From: Thauera sp. K11
GTDB taxonomy: Bacteria > Pseudomonadota > Gammaproteobacteria > Burkholderiales > Rhodocyclaceae
Reading direction: 5' to 3'
Length of the DNA stretch: 64,000 nt
Assembly: GCF_002354895.1 (NCBI RefSeq)
Contig: NZ_CP023439.1
Span: 1,054,001 to 1,118,000, forward strand
Shown one piece after another: positions 41,388 to 51,332 of the stretch (position 1 is the first letter of the stretch; each line of letters begins with the position of its first letter). The notes below the pieces were generated by a model. The model saw nothing but the letters and a program-made list of their open reading frames with translations, had not been told where the DNA came from and searched no databases. The translations under genes and the position numbers were made by a program.

Positions 41388-41693
41388 ATGCGCGCCTTGA
41401 TGTGGTTCTTCCGTCTGCTGCTTTTCTTCCTGCTGTTCGGGTTCGCGGTCAAGAACGACCATCTGGCGAACCTGTACTTCTTCTTCGGCTGGCAGTGGCA
41501 GCTTCCGCTGGTGTTCGTGATCCTGCTGAGCTTCGCGGCCGGTGCCCTGATCGGCGTGACGGCCACGTTCGCCTCCCTGCTGCGCAAGCACCGCGAGATC
41601 CGCCGCCTGCGCCGCCAGGTCGAGCGGCTGGAGCGCGACCGGGCCGAGCCGGCCGCGCCTGCGCCCGACGCGGTGAATGCGGAGACGCTCTGA
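41388..41693 (+). CDS. lapA: Lipopolysaccharide assembly protein A (LapA, DUF1049)
   Basis: A 101-residue inner-membrane protein with two hydrophobic segments (about 4-22 and 38-62) and a basic helical tail (RKHREIRRLRRQVERLERD) that may form a coiled coil. It belongs to the LapA/DUF1049 family, which works with LapB in regulating LPS synthesis, in E. coli through FtsH-dependent turnover of LpxC. It lies between ihfB and lapB, 6 bases before the latter, the normal gene order. Confidence 0.9.
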   Translation: MRALMWFFRLLLFFLLFGFAVKNDHLANLYFFFGWQWQLPLVFVILLSFAAGALIGVTATFASLLRKHREIRRLRRQVERLERDRAEPAAPAPDAVNAETL

Positions 41694-41699
41694 TCAAGC

Positions 41700-42875
41700 A
41701 TGGATATTGAATTCTGGTGGCTGCTCGCGCTGCCGCTTTTCTTCGCGCTGGGCTGGCTGGCCGCGCGCATCGACATCCGCCAGGTGGTGCAGGAATCGCG
41801 CGCCTTGCCGCGTTCCTACCTCAATGGCCTGAATTTCCTGCTCAACGAACAGCCCGACAAGGCCATCGATGCCTTCGTCGAGGCGGTGCGCATCGATCCG
41901 CAGACGGTCGAACTGCATTTCGCCCTGGGCAGCCTGTTCCGCCGCCGCGGCGAGACCGACCGCGCGATCCGCATTCACCAGTTGCTGGTCGATCGCGAGG
42001 ATCTCGACGAGGAGCAGCGCCTGCAGGCGCTCGGCGAACTCGGACAGGATTTCCTCAAGGCCGGCCTGCTCGACCGGGCCGAGGCGGTGTTCCTGAAGCT
42101 GCGCGACACGCGCGCCAACGACGTGGCGCAGCAATACCTGCTCGAGATCTATCAGCAGGAAAAGGACTGGGCGAAGGCGATCGAGATCGCGCGTGCCCTG
42201 CCCAACCACGAGAGCGTGATGTGGCGCCGCGAGGTGGCGAACTTCCATTGCGAGCTGGCCGCGAATGCGCTGGCCAACTCCCGCTTCGAGGAGGTGCGCA
42301 GCCATCTCGACGATGCGCTGGCGGTCAATCGGCGCAGCGTGCGCGCCAGCCTGCTGCTGGGCGACCTGGACGTCGCCGAAGGGCGGGACGAGGCGGCGCT
42401 CGAGGCGTGGAAGCGGATCGAGACCCAGGACCCGGTGTATCTCGCACTGGTTGCCGAACGTGTGATGGAAGCCTACGGTCGCCTCGGCCGCCAGGAGCAG
42501 GGGCACCAGTTGCTGCGCGCATGGCTGGAGAACCACGCCTCGCTCGACCTGCTCGACGAGTTGTTCCGCTGGGAGCTGGAAAAGCACGGCCCGAAGACCG
42601 CCTACGAACTCGTGCGCGAGGAACTCAAGCGCAATCCGACGCTCCTCGGCCTCGACAAGCTGCTCGAGGCGGCGCTGCTGACCGCGCCGTCCGAGCAGCG
42701 CTCGGACATCGAACTCATCAAGCAGCTCATCCACGGCCACACGCGCAAGGTGGCCCGTTATCGTTGCGATGCATGCGGCTTCAAGGCGCGCCAATTCCAC
42801 TGGCGCTGCCCGGCCTGCGGCGGCTGGGAAACCTATCCGCCGCGCCGGACAGAGGAATTCGACCTGACGCCATGA
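41700..42875 (+). CDS. lapB: Lipopolysaccharide assembly protein B (LapB)
   Basis: A 391-residue inner-membrane-anchored TPR protein. A single N-terminal membrane helix ([20 protein letters not shown]) is followed by tandem TPR units ([20 protein letters not shown] onward). A C-terminal rubredoxin-like metal knuckle follows, with Cys pairs in YRCDACGF and WRCPACGGW. In E. coli LapB recruits LpxC to FtsH and so controls LPS output. All four cysteines are present. The start is separated by 6 bases from lapA, so the two are co-translated. Confidence 0.94.
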   Translation: MDIEFWWLLALPLFFALGWLAARIDIRQVVQESRALPRSYLNGLNFLLNEQPDKAIDAFVEAVRIDPQTVELHFALGSLFRRRGETDRAIRIHQLLVDREDLDEEQRLQALGELGQDFLKAGLLDRAEAVFLKLRDTRANDVAQQYLLEIYQQEKDWAKAIEIARALPNHESVMWRREVANFHCELAANALANSRFEEVRSHLDDALAVNRRSVRASLLLGDLDVAEGRDEAALEAWKRIETQDPVYLALVAERVMEAYGRLGRQEQGHQLLRAWLENHASLDLLDELFRWELEKHGPKTAYELVREELKRNPTLLGLDKLLEAALLTAPSEQRSDIELIKQLIHGHTRKVARYRCDACGFKARQFHWRCPACGGWETYPPRRTEEFDLTP

Positions 42876-42924
42876 GCGCCGCCTCGCCATCGTTTCCGTT
42901 CAACCCCTTCAGGATCTGCCCAAC

Positions 42925-44247
42925 ATGAAAATTACCGTGGTTGGTACCGGCTACGTGGGTCTCGTCAGTGGCGCCTGCCTGGCGGATGTCGGCAACGACG
43001 TCCTGTGCCTCGACGTCGATCCGAACAAGATCCGCGTTCTCGAGGAAGGTGGAATCCCCATTCACGAGCCCGGCCTGCTCGAGATCGTGCGGCGCAACGT
43101 CGCCGCGGGCCGCCTGTCGTTCACGACCGACGTCGAGTACGCCGCGCGCTACGGCACGATCCAGTTCATCGCCGTGGGCACGCCGCCGGACGAGGACGGA
43201 TCGGCCGACCTGAAGTACGTGCTCGCCGCGGCGCGCAACATCGGCCGCCACATGGACGGCTATCGCGTCGTCGTCGACAAGTCCACCGTGCCCGTCGGCA
43301 CCGGCGACAGGGTCGAGGCGGTGATCGCCGAGGAACTGGCCGCGCGCGGCGCCGACATCCCTTTCGCGGTCGTCTCGAATCCGGAGTTCCTCAAGGAAGG
43401 CGCGGCCGTCGAGGACTTCATGCGTCCGGACCGCATCATCGTCGGCGCCGACGACAAGCGTGCGATCGACCTGATGCGCCAGCTCTACGGCCCCTTCCAG
43501 CGCAGCCACGAGAAGCTGCTGGTGATGGACGTGCGCAGCGCCGAGCTGACCAAGTACGCGGCCAACGCCATGCTGGCGACCCGCATCAGCTTCATGAACG
43601 AACTCGCCAATCTTTCCGAGACGCTGGGCGCGGACATCGAACTGGTGCGCCAGGGGATAGGCTCGGACCCGCGCATCGGCTGGCACTTCCTCTATGCCGG
43701 CTGCGGCTATGGCGGCTCGTGCTTCCCGAAGGACGTCAAGGCGCTGGTGCGCACCGGCCGCGAGAACGGCCACGACCTCTTGCTGCTCAATGCGGTCGAG
43801 TCCGCCAACGATGCGCAGAAGCTGCGCCTGGTGGAGAAGATCGTCGCCCGTTTCGGCGAGGACCTGAGCGGCATGCGCTTCGCGCTGTGGGGGCTTGCCT
43901 TCAAGCCCAACACCGATGACATGCGCGATGCGCCCAGCCGGGTGATCCTGGCCGAGCTGTTCCAGCGCGGGGCGACCGCGGTCGCCTACGATCCGGTGGC
44001 GATGGACGAGGCGCGCCGCATCTTCGGCGACGAGCCGCGGCTGCTCTATGTCGAGCGCCCGATGGAGGCGGTCGAGGGGGCCGACGCCCTGGTGATCGTG
44101 ACCGAGTGGAAGGAATTCCGCAGCCCGGACTTCGAGCGCATCCGCGCGGCCCTGAAGCATCCGGTGATCTTCGATGGACGCAACATGTACGACCCGGCGA
44201 TCATGCGCGAGATGGGCGTCGAATATCACGGGATCGGCCGGGGCTGA
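42925..44247 (+). CDS. ugd: UDP-glucose 6-dehydrogenase
   Basis: A 440-residue NAD-dependent dehydrogenase that makes UDP-glucuronate for polysaccharide or LPS synthesis. The N-terminal Rossmann motif is [19 protein letters not shown], and the catalytic cysteine is in [14 protein letters not shown] near residue 263. The C-terminal UDP-binding domain is complete ([19 protein letters not shown]). It follows lapB by about 50 bases and precedes cysM by about 43 bases. The neighbouring lapAB genes also concern the cell surface. Confidence 0.95.
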   Translation: MKITVVGTGYVGLVSGACLADVGNDVLCLDVDPNKIRVLEEGGIPIHEPGLLEIVRRNVAAGRLSFTTDVEYAARYGTIQFIAVGTPPDEDGSADLKYVLAAARNIGRHMDGYRVVVDKSTVPVGTGDRVEAVIAEELAARGADIPFAVVSNPEFLKEGAAVEDFMRPDRIIVGADDKRAIDLMRQLYGPFQRSHEKLLVMDVRSAELTKYAANAMLATRISFMNELANLSETLGADIELVRQGIGSDPRIGWHFLYAGCGYGGSCFPKDVKALVRTGRENGHDLLLLNAVESANDAQKLRLVEKIVARFGEDLSGMRFALWGLAFKPNTDDMRDAPSRVILAELFQRGATAVAYDPVAMDEARRIFGDEPRLLYVERPMEAVEGADALVIVTEWKEFRSPDFERIRAALKHPVIFDGRNMYDPAIMREMGVEYHGIGRG

Positions 44248-44289
44248 TCCGCGGTCGAACCGACACTCCACGCGCACATCGGAACGGGA

Positions 44290-45180
44290 ATGGAATTCAG
44301 GACGCTCGAAGATTATGTCGGCCATACGCCCCTGGTGCGCCTCAAGCGCATCAACGCCGGCCGCAACAACGTCATCCTCGCCAAGCTGGAGGGCAACAAC
44401 CCGGCCGGGTCGGTGAAGGACAGGCCGGCGCTGTCGATGATCATGCGCGCGGAGGCGCGCGGCGACATCGGGCCGGGCGACACGCTGATCGAGGCGACCA
44501 GCGGCAATACCGGCATCGCGCTGGCGATGGCCGCGGCGATGCGCGGCTACCGCATGATCCTGGTGATGCCGGAGAACCAGAGCATCGAGCGCCGCCAGAC
44601 GATGCGCGCCTTCGGCGCGGAGCTGGTGCTGACACCGACATCGGGCGGCATGGAGCTGGCGCGCGACATCGCCGATCGCATGCGCGACGAGGGCAAGGGC
44701 ATCATCCTCGACCAGTTCGCCAACCCGGACAATCCGCTTTCCCACTACGAGGGGACCGGGCCGGAGCTTTGGGAGCAGACGGACGGGCGGATCACACATT
44801 TCGTCAGCTCGATGGGAACCACCGGCACCATCATGGGCACCTCCCGCTTCCTGAAGGAGAAGAGCCCGGCGATCCAGATCGTCGGCTGCCAGCCGGAGGA
44901 TGGTTCGCAGATCCCCGGCATCCGCAAGTGGCCCGAGGCTTACCTGCCGAAGATCTTCGAGCGGCCGCGGGTCGACCGCATCGAGAACGTCAGCCAGGCC
45001 GATGCGGAGGAGATGACCCGCCGCCTCGCGCGCGAGGAGGGCATCTTCGCCGGCATCTCGTCGGGCGGCGCGCTGCATGTGGCGGTTCGCATTGCGGCCG
45101 AGGTCGAGAACGCGGTGATCGTCACCATCGTGTGCGACCGTGGCGATCGCTATCTCTCCACGGGTGTCTTCCCCGCCTGA
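44290..45180 (+). CDS. cysM: Cysteine synthase B (CysM)
   Basis: A 296-residue PLP enzyme of the O-acetylserine sulfhydrylase family. The PLP lysine is in NNPAGSVKDRPALSM near residue 41, and the phosphate-binding loop is SSMGTTGTIMGTSRFL. The beginning MEFRTLEDYVGHTPLVRLKR, the GIRKWPEAYLPKIF region and the ISSGGALHVAVRI sequence point to CysM rather than CysK, so thiosulfate as well as sulfide may be used. The next gene begins at or just after its stop, suggesting coupling. Confidence 0.93.
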   Translation: MEFRTLEDYVGHTPLVRLKRINAGRNNVILAKLEGNNPAGSVKDRPALSMIMRAEARGDIGPGDTLIEATSGNTGIALAMAAAMRGYRMILVMPENQSIERRQTMRAFGAELVLTPTSGGMELARDIADRMRDEGKGIILDQFANPDNPLSHYEGTGPELWEQTDGRITHFVSSMGTTGTIMGTSRFLKEKSPAIQIVGCQPEDGSQIPGIRKWPEAYLPKIFERPRVDRIENVSQADAEEMTRRLAREEGIFAGISSGGALHVAVRIAAEVENAVIVTIVCDRGDRYLSTGVFPA

Positions 45181-45181
45181 C

Positions 45182-47257
45182 GTGCCCTTGCGTCGCGGTG
45201 TGCGACGAGGTTTCGCTGCCGCGCTGGCCGGTGCGGCGCTGGCCGTTTCGGGGGCCGGGATGCCGGCCGCGTCCGCAGCGCTGCCGGCCATCGAGGCCGG
45301 GCGCGTGCGCCTTTCCGTGGCCCGAATCGACCATCCCGCGTTCTCGGTGCGCGACCTGTCGGTGCGCTTCGAGGCGGACGAGTCGCGCCTGCAACTGGCG
45401 CTGGGGCGCCTGCGCATCGGTGGCGATGAATTCCGCGACCTGCGCTTCGATTGTCCGCAGGGCCGCCTCAGCTACCCGCTCCTCTCCTGCCGCGGCGGGC
45501 AGTTGCGCGTGGCGCGGAAGGGCCTGCCGTGGCGTGTCGATTTCCATGCGGACCTGACGACGGGCGAAGCCGACCTCGTGGCGACCAGCCGGACCGGCGC
45601 CCGCGTGGCGGTCCGCGCCGGGGCCTCCGGCGGGCTCCATGCCCGCATCGAGCGTTTTCCGCTGTCCGACGCTGCGGCCCTGCTCGGATCGCCGGCAATC
45701 CGCGTGGCGGACTGGAAGCCGGTGGGCATCGTGCATGGCGAGCTGGACTGGTCGGCATCCGGGGCCGGCGCCGCGCGGCAGGGGCGCCTTACCGTGCGCG
45801 GCACGCTGGAGGATGGCGGCTTCGGCAGCGCCGACGGGCAGCATGCGGCGGAGAAGCTCGGCCTGGTGTTCGCGCTGGAGGCAGGGCTGCGCAACGGGCG
45901 CTGGCAGTGGACAGCCCGGGCCGACTGGCGCGAGGGGGCCGCGTACTGGCATCCCTTCTTCGTCGAGGCCGGGGCCAGGCTCGACGCAGGCGGCGTGATG
46001 CAGGGCGACCGGTTCGAGGTGCGGGAGGCCGCGCTGCAGATTGCCGGCGTCGACGCGCTGGCGGCCACCGCGGTGCTGGACACGCGGCACGGGCGGTTGA
46101 TCGACGGCACCCTGTCGGTGTCCGGCGCCGACCTCGCCGTCGTCGGGCCGCGCTGGGTCGCGCCACTGATCGCACCCGAGGCCGCTGCGCGGCTGCGTTT
46201 CGCCGGGCACGTCGGCGCCGTCCTGGCCGCCCGGGATGGCGTCCTGCAGGCGGTGGACGCGGTGTTCGACGACGCCGGCTTCAGCCTCCCCGCGGCCGAC
46301 GGCGGCGGCGGCGTGGCCTTCGGGCCGGTCAGCGGACGCCTGCCGTGGCGGACGGACGGAGCCACGCAGGCCGAACTGCACATCGGCGGCGGCCGCTGGG
46401 AAAAGCTGGCCCTGGGGCCGTTTTCCCTCTCCGCCCGGCTCGAGCGCGACCGCGTTTCGTTCGCGCGCAGCGTGATCCCGCTGCTCGATGGCGCGGCCGT
46501 GCTCGACGGGCTGGCGCTGCAGCGCGTCGGTGACGGCTGGGCGGGGAGCGGCGGGGCGGTGATCGAGCCGGTGTCGATGCGCCTGCTGACCGAGGCGGCC
46601 GGCCTGCCGTCCATGGGCGGGGTGCTGTCGGCGTCCATTCCGGCACTGAGCGTGCGCCCGGGAGAGATCGCATTCGATGGCGCGCTGGTGATATCGCTGT
46701 TCGACGGTTACCTGCAGGCGACCAATCTGCGCCTGCGGGAGCCCTTCGGCGTCGCCTCGTATCTGTCGGCCGACGTCGAGGCCCGCCACATCGATCTGGC
46801 GCAGCTCACCGAAACCTTCAGCTTCGGCAGCATCACCGGCTTCATCGATGCCGACGTCCGCGGGCTGGAACTGGTCCGCTGGCGGCCGGTGCGCTTCGAT
46901 GCTCGGGTCGCGAGCAGCCCCGGCCGCTATCCGCGGCGCATCAGCCAGCGGGCGGTGGAGAACATCAGCGCCCTGGGTGGCCCGGGAGCGATGGCGGCGA
47001 TACAGCGCAGCCTGATCGGCCTGTTCGACACCTTCGGCTACCGCGACCTGGGTTTTCGCTGCGTGCTCGAGGCCGACGTATGCCTGGCGGATGGCGTCGG
47101 CGACACCGTCCGCGCCGACGGCGGCTTCGCCATCGTGCGAGGAGGCGGCGTCCCGGCGCTGGATGTCATCGGCTACAATCGCCGCATCGACTGGAAGGAG
47201 CTCGTCGAACGCCTGCAGCGCGTGACCGACGGCAAGCTCCCGCCAGAGGTACGTTGA
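45182..47257 (+). CDS. ydbH: YdbH-like AsmA-family envelope protein
   Basis: About 691 residues with an N-terminal signal or anchor (RRGFAAALAGAALAVSGAGM) and long beta-rich sequence without catalytic motifs. The C-terminal part (about 485-690; TEAAGLPSMGGVLSASIPAL; GEIAFDGALVISLFDGYL; RYPRRISQRAVENISALGG) matches the DUF2137/YdbH family of AsmA-like proteins. In E. coli YdbH with TamB and YhdP supports phospholipid transport to the outer membrane. The following ynbE and ydbL genes make the usual trio. Starts are uncertain: GTG directly after the cysM stop is used, and a GTG 42 bases upstream would overlap cysM. Confidence 0.82.
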   Translation: MPLRRGVRRGFAAALAGAALAVSGAGMPAASAALPAIEAGRVRLSVARIDHPAFSVRDLSVRFEADESRLQLALGRLRIGGDEFRDLRFDCPQGRLSYPLLSCRGGQLRVARKGLPWRVDFHADLTTGEADLVATSRTGARVAVRAGASGGLHARIERFPLSDAAALLGSPAIRVADWKPVGIVHGELDWSASGAGAARQGRLTVRGTLEDGGFGSADGQHAAEKLGLVFALEAGLRNGRWQWTARADWREGAAYWHPFFVEAGARLDAGGVMQGDRFEVREAALQIAGVDALAATAVLDTRHGRLIDGTLSVSGADLAVVGPRWVAPLIAPEAAARLRFAGHVGAVLAARDGVLQAVDAVFDDAGFSLPAADGGGGVAFGPVSGRLPWRTDGATQAELHIGGGRWEKLALGPFSLSARLERDRVSFARSVIPLLDGAAVLDGLALQRVGDGWAGSGGAVIEPVSMRLLTEAAGLPSMGGVLSASIPALSVRPGEIAFDGALVISLFDGYLQATNLRLREPFGVASYLSADVEARHIDLAQLTETFSFGSITGFIDADVRGLELVRWRPVRFDARVASSPGRYPRRISQRAVENISALGGPGAMAAIQRSLIGLFDTFGYRDLGFRCVLEADVCLADGVGDTVRADGGFAIVRGGGVPALDVIGYNRRIDWKELVERLQRVTDGKLPPEVR

Positions 47258-47301
47258 TGGCATGCGGGCACAGGGCCGGCGGGCCGAACCGGAGAAACTC
47301 G

Positions 47302-47526
47302 ATGTCATTGAGCCCGCATTCCAGGCTGCACGTTCTTGCCGGCGCGTCGATGCTGCTCGTGCTCGCCGGCTGCGTCACCATCAACATTTATTTTCCCGCG
47401 GCGGCAGCCGAGAAGGCTGCGGACCGCATCATCGACGAAGTCTGGCAGTTGCGCGAAGGCCAGCAGCCGCCCGGTACGCCGGCTGCGCTGCCGGCAGCCC
47501 CGGGCGCAGGAGGAGCAAGACCATGA
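47302..47526 (+). CDS. ynbE: YnbE-like outer-membrane lipoprotein
   Basis: A 74-residue lipoprotein. The signal peptide ends in the lipobox VLAGC, and the mature start CVTINIYFPAAAAEKAAD is the YnbE hallmark. In E. coli YnbE pairs with YdbH, forming an outer-membrane stack with its C-terminal beta strand. GGAG sits 7 bases before the ATG. Its stop overlaps the ydbL start by ATGA, so the trio ydbH-ynbE-ydbL is one operon. Confidence 0.9.
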   Translation: MSLSPHSRLHVLAGASMLLVLAGCVTINIYFPAAAAEKAADRIIDEVWQLREGQQPPGTPAALPAAPGAGGARP

Positions 47527-47945
47527 GACCGCGCGCCTGGCTGGGCATTCTGTTCGCAGTGTTGATCGGTTCGCTGCCGGCGGCCGTCCGCGCGCAGGGC
47601 AATCTCGACATCGACTCTCCGTCGATCGCCGCCCTGAGGGGCTCGATGCAGCAGCGCCACGCCCAGCTCGCTCCGCTCTACGCATCCGGCGCGGTCGGCC
47701 TCGCGGCCGACGGTACCGTCGCCCTGCGCGACGCGTCGGGCGTGCCGCTGGCGCAGCGTGCGCAGCTCAATGGCCTGGTGGCCGCGGAGAATGCCGACCG
47801 GATCGCCCTGTACCGCGAGATCGCGCGCGCCAACGGACATCCGGAATGGGAGGCTGACGTGCGCAAGACCTTCGCGCAGCGCTGGATCGAGCGTGCGCAG
47901 GCGGGCTGGTGGGTGCAGTCGGGCGGCAACTGGGCGAGGAAGTGA
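47523..47945 (+). CDS. ydbL: YdbL-like periplasmic protein (DUF1318)
   Basis: A 140-residue secreted protein (signal peptide through AAVRAQG) of the DUF1318/YdbL family: LDIDSPSIAALRGSMQQRHA at the N-terminus of the mature part, then LVAAENADRIALYREIA and a C-terminal tail GWWVQSGGNWARK. In E. coli YdbL is reported to act as a chaperone limiting YdbH-YnbE interaction. It overlaps ynbE upstream and the exonuclease gene downstream by a few bases, so four genes are tightly linked. Confidence 0.9.
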   Translation: MRPRAWLGILFAVLIGSLPAAVRAQGNLDIDSPSIAALRGSMQQRHAQLAPLYASGAVGLAADGTVALRDASGVPLAQRAQLNGLVAAENADRIALYREIARANGHPEWEADVRKTFAQRWIERAQAGWWVQSGGNWARK

Positions 47946-48733
47946 TGCCGGTCCTGGTCTTCGACATCGAGACGATTCCCGACACCGCCGGCATCCGCGC
48001 GCTCAACGAACTGCCGGCGGACCTGCCCGATGCGGAAGTGGCGGAATTCGCCTTCCAGCAACGGCGCGCGAGCCACGGCAGCGATTTCCTGCCGCACCAC
48101 CTGCAGCGCGTGGTGACGATTTCCTGCGTGCTGCGCGATGCCAGCCAGTTCCGCGTGTTCTCGCTGTCCGAGCCCGATTGCGACGAGGGCCAGATCATCC
48201 AGCGCTTCTTCGACGGCATCGAGCGTTACACGCCGCAGATCGTGTCGTGGAACGGCGGCGGCTTCGACCTGCCGGTATTGCACTACCACGGCATGCTGCA
48301 CGGGGTGGCGGCGCCGCGTTACTGGGACCAGGGCGAGGGGGACTACAACGACTCGCGCGACTTCAAGTGGAACAACTACATCAGCCGCTATCATTCCCGT
48401 CATCTGGATCTGATGGACTTGCTCGCGCTCTACCAGCCTCGCGCCAATGCGCCGCTGGACGAACTCGCGAAGCTGATGGGCTATCCCGGCAAGCTCGGCA
48501 TGGACGGGTCGGCGGTGTGGCAGGCCTGGCAGGAGGGCCGGATCGCCGAGATCCGCGACTATTGCGAGACCGACGTGGTCAATACCTACCTCGTCCATCT
48601 GCGCTTCCAGCGCATGCGCGGCCATCTCGACGCGGCGGCGTGGGCGCAGGAGGTGCAGGCGGTGCGCGACGCGCTGGCGCGCATCGACGCGCCGCACTGG
48701 AAGCAGTTCCTCGCCGCCTGGCCGGCATCCTGA
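47945..48733 (+). CDS. PolB-like 3'-5' exonuclease
   Basis: A 262-residue DEDD-type nuclease of the family annotated as predicted 3'-5' exonuclease related to the PolB exonuclease domain. The ExoI motif is VFDIETIPD, with Asp and Glu at residues 6 and 8. The ExoII-like region is SWNGGGFDLPVL, and ExoIII is represented by DYCETDVVNTYL with its aspartate. The usual DEDDy tyrosine is likely in that last segment. The start overlaps the ydbL stop, and GAGGAAG precedes it. It probably acts in DNA maintenance; a specific role is not known. Confidence 0.87.
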   Translation: MPVLVFDIETIPDTAGIRALNELPADLPDAEVAEFAFQQRRASHGSDFLPHHLQRVVTISCVLRDASQFRVFSLSEPDCDEGQIIQRFFDGIERYTPQIVSWNGGGFDLPVLHYHGMLHGVAAPRYWDQGEGDYNDSRDFKWNNYISRYHSRHLDLMDLLALYQPRANAPLDELAKLMGYPGKLGMDGSAVWQAWQEGRIAEIRDYCETDVVNTYLVHLRFQRMRGHLDAAAWAQEVQAVRDALARIDAPHWKQFLAAWPAS

Positions 48734-48768
48734 GTTTCAAAACAACCGCTCAACAGGAGATCTAGTCC

Positions 48769-49011
48769 ATGTCCATCATCGGCACCATCATCATCGGGCT
48801 CATCGTCGGCCTGATCGCCCGCCTGCTGCACCCCGGCAAGGACGGGCTGGGACTCATCATGACGGCATTGCTGGGCATCGCCGGCGCGATGCTGGCCACC
48901 TTCGGCGGGCAGGCCATCGGCATCTACAGCGCCGGACAGCCGGCCGGCTTCGTCGGTGCGGTGATCGGCGCGATCATCATCCTGTTCGTGGTACGACGGC
49001 TGAAGAAATAG
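48769..49011 (+). CDS. GlsB/YeaQ/YmgE family membrane protein
   Basis: An 80-residue inner-membrane protein with three hydrophobic segments, rich in Gly/Ile/Ala (IIGTIIIGLIVGLIARLLHPG; GAVIGAIIILFVV). The GLIARLLHPGKDGLG and GFVGAVIGA sequences are the family hallmark. Members are associated with general stress in enterobacteria; the function is not established. AGGAG precedes the ATG by 9 bases. It is the last gene before the tRNA-Val promoter. Confidence 0.9.
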   Translation: MSIIGTIIIGLIVGLIARLLHPGKDGLGLIMTALLGIAGAMLATFGGQAIGIYSAGQPAGFVGAVIGAIIILFVVRRLKK

Positions 49012-49038
49012 TCCCTTGTGCGGCACCGCAAAAAGTCT

Positions 49039-49066
49039 TTGACAAGATCGTTTCGGTGTCTATAAT
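49039..49066 (+). promoter_or_regulatory. Sigma-70 promoter of tRNA-Val
   Basis: A perfect TTGACA and a perfect TATAAT are separated by 16 bases, ending 13 bases before the tRNA. This is the strongest sigma-70 promoter seen in the window. Confidence 0.9.
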
Positions 49067-49079
49067 GCGGGACTTCAGC

Positions 49080-49156
49080 AGGCGCGTAGCTCAGTTGGTT
49101 AGAGCACCACCTTGACATGGTGGGGGTCGTTGGTTCGAATCCAATCGCGCCTACCA
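49080..49156 (+). tRNA. tRNA-Val (GAC)
   Basis: A full cloverleaf can be drawn. The acceptor stem AGGCGCG pairs with CGCGCCT. The D-arm is GCTC/GAGC. The anticodon stem CCACC/GGTGG carries the loop TTGACAT, so the anticodon is GAC. The T-arm is GTTGG/CCAAT with loop TTCGAAT. A genomic CCA ends the gene. Confidence 0.96.
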
Positions 49157-49236
49157 GACATCTGGGGCGATCGTCATGTTCCGAACTACTTTCAAGGCCG
49201 GAAACTAAACAGGTCGGCTCCGCTCGTCTGACAGAG

Positions 49237-49266
49237 AAAAAGCGCGCGACGACCGCGCTTTTTTTT
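49237..49266 (+). terminator. Intrinsic terminator after tRNA-Val
   Basis: A 10-bp stem AAAAAGCGCG / CGCGCTTTTT with a 7-base loop is followed by further T. It separates tRNA-Val from the thrS operon. Confidence 0.88.
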
Positions 49267-49388
49267 CGTCTACGGCTTGCGTGCAGCCTGGCGACCGTCC
49301 CTATCCATCGATGCGCCGCCGCCCGGGCTCAAGCGACCGCCAGGCGACGGAACACCAAGTCCATTTCATGCCCCGAGGCTTCGCAATC

Positions 49389-51305
49389 ATGCCCAATATC
49401 ACGCTACCCGATGGTTCCGTCCGCAGCTTCGATCATCCGGTGACGGTATTCGAGGTGGCTTCGTCGATCGGCGCGGGGCTTGCCAAGGCGGCGCTCGCCG
49501 GACGGGTCGGCGGCAGGCTGGTCGATCTGTCCCACCGGCTCGAGGCCGATGCCGAACTGGCGATCGTCACCGACAAGAACGCCGAAGGGCTCGAGATCAT
49601 CCGCCACTCGACCGCACACCTGCTGGCGCACGCGGTGAAGGAACTGTTCCCCGAGGCGCAGGTGACGATCGGCCCCGTCATCGACAACGGCTTCTACTAC
49701 GATTTCTCGTACAAGCGCCCGTTCACGCCGGAAGACCTCGCCGCGATCGAAAAGCGCATGGGCGAGATCGCCAGGCGCGAGATCCAGGTGCAGCGCGAAG
49801 TCTGGCCGCGCGACAAGGCGGTCGAGTTCTTCAAGGGCATCGGCGAGCACTACAAGGCGGAGATCATCGCGTCGATTCCGGCGGAAGAGGACGTGTCGCT
49901 GTACCGGCAGGGCGATTTCATCGATCTGTGCCGCGGTCCCCATGTGCCGTCGACCGGCAAGCTGAAGGTGTTCAAGCTCACCAAGCTGGCCGGCGCCTAC
50001 TGGCGCGGCGACTCGAAGAACGAGATGCTGCAGCGGATCTACGGCACCGCCTGGGCGAGGAAGGAGGAGCTGGAGGGCTATCTGCACATGCTCGAGGAGG
50101 CCGAGAAGCGCGATCACCGCAAGCTCGGCCGTGCGCTCGACCTCTTCCACATCCAGGAGGAGGCGCCCGGCATGGTGTTCTGGCACGCCAAGGGCTGGAC
50201 GCTGTGGCAGCAGGTCGAGCAGTACCTGCGCAGGACCATCGCGGAGCATGGCTACCAGGAGGTGAAGACGCCGCAGATCGTCGACCGCTCGCTGTGGGAG
50301 AAATCGGGCCACTGGGGCATGTACTCCGACCTGATGTTCACCACCCAGTCGGAGAAGCGCGACTACGCGGTCAAGCCGATGAACTGTCCCTGCCACATCC
50401 AGATCTTCAACCAGGGCCTGAAGAGCTACCGCGACCTGCCGTTGCGCATGGCCGAATTCGGCTCCTGCCATCGCAACGAACCTTCGGGTTCGCTGCACGG
50501 CATCATGCGTGTGCGCAATTTCGTGCAGGACGATGCGCACATCTTCTGCGCCGAAGACCAGGTGCAGGCCGAATCGGCCGCCTTCATCGAGCTGCTGCAG
50601 AAGGTCTATGCGGATTTCGGCTTCACCGACATCCTGGTGAAGCTGTCGACCCGGCCCGAGAAGCGCGTCGGCTCCGACGAACAGTGGGATGACGCCGAGG
50701 CTGCGCTTGCCGCGGCGCTCGATGCCCAGGAGCTGGCCTACGAACTGCAGCCGGGCGAAGGGGCCTTCTACGGGCCGAAGATCGAGTTCTCGCTCAAGGA
50801 CTGCCTCGAGCGCGTGTGGCAGTGCGGCACGCTGCAGCTCGATTTCAACCTGCCGGTGAGGCTGGGGGCGGAATACGTCGCCGAGGACAACACCAAGAAG
50901 TTCCCCGTCATGCTACATCGCGCCATCGTCGGCTCGATGGAGCGCTTCATCGGCATCCTGATCGAGCATCACGCCGGAGCGATGCCGCTGTGGCTGGCGC
51001 CGGTGCAGGCGGCTGTGATGAACATCACGGAAGCGCAGTCCGACTATGCGGTCGAGGTGGCTGCGGCGCTGAAGAAAGCCGGTTTCCGCGTCGAAGCCGA
51101 TTTGCGCAACGAGAAGATTAACTATAAAATTCGAGAACATAGCGTACAAAAGCTGCCGTACCAGATCGTCATCGGCGACAAGGAGAAGGCGGCGGGCATG
51201 GTTGCCGTACGCGCCCGAGGCGGCCAGGATCTTGGCCAAATGTCCCTCGATTCGCTGATCGAACGCTGGCATCGCGAACTGGAAGCGAAAGCCGGCCCGG
51301 TCTGA
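49389..51305 (+). CDS. thrS: Threonyl-tRNA synthetase
   Basis: Class II synthetase (638 residues) that charges tRNA-Thr. The N-terminal TGS domain ([20 protein letters not shown]) is followed by the editing domain with [16 protein letters not shown], the zinc-binding catalytic core ([12 protein letters not shown], with the Cys ligand; [15 protein letters not shown], motif 2) and the anticodon-binding domain ([15 protein letters not shown]). The ATG giving [10 protein letters not shown] was chosen. Longer in-frame readings upstream lack family similarity. It opens the conserved thrS-infC-rpmI-rplT-pheST-ihfA order. Confidence 0.97.
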   Translation: MPNITLPDGSVRSFDHPVTVFEVASSIGAGLAKAALAGRVGGRLVDLSHRLEADAELAIVTDKNAEGLEIIRHSTAHLLAHAVKELFPEAQVTIGPVIDNGFYYDFSYKRPFTPEDLAAIEKRMGEIARREIQVQREVWPRDKAVEFFKGIGEHYKAEIIASIPAEEDVSLYRQGDFIDLCRGPHVPSTGKLKVFKLTKLAGAYWRGDSKNEMLQRIYGTAWARKEELEGYLHMLEEAEKRDHRKLGRALDLFHIQEEAPGMVFWHAKGWTLWQQVEQYLRRTIAEHGYQEVKTPQIVDRSLWEKSGHWGMYSDLMFTTQSEKRDYAVKPMNCPCHIQIFNQGLKSYRDLPLRMAEFGSCHRNEPSGSLHGIMRVRNFVQDDAHIFCAEDQVQAESAAFIELLQKVYADFGFTDILVKLSTRPEKRVGSDEQWDDAEAALAAALDAQELAYELQPGEGAFYGPKIEFSLKDCLERVWQCGTLQLDFNLPVRLGAEYVAEDNTKKFPVMLHRAIVGSMERFIGILIEHHAGAMPLWLAPVQAAVMNITEAQSDYAVEVAAALKKAGFRVEADLRNEKINYKIREHSVQKLPYQIVIGDKEKAAGMVAVRARGGQDLGQMSLDSLIERWHRELEAKAGPV

Positions 51306-51332
51306 TTTTTGGTTTTCGTGGAGAGTTGAACC

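Noticed and set aside
49281..49388. Longer N-terminus for ThrS
   Set aside because: Residues before [10 protein letters not shown] do not resemble the TGS domain start, and no ribosome-binding site supports them.
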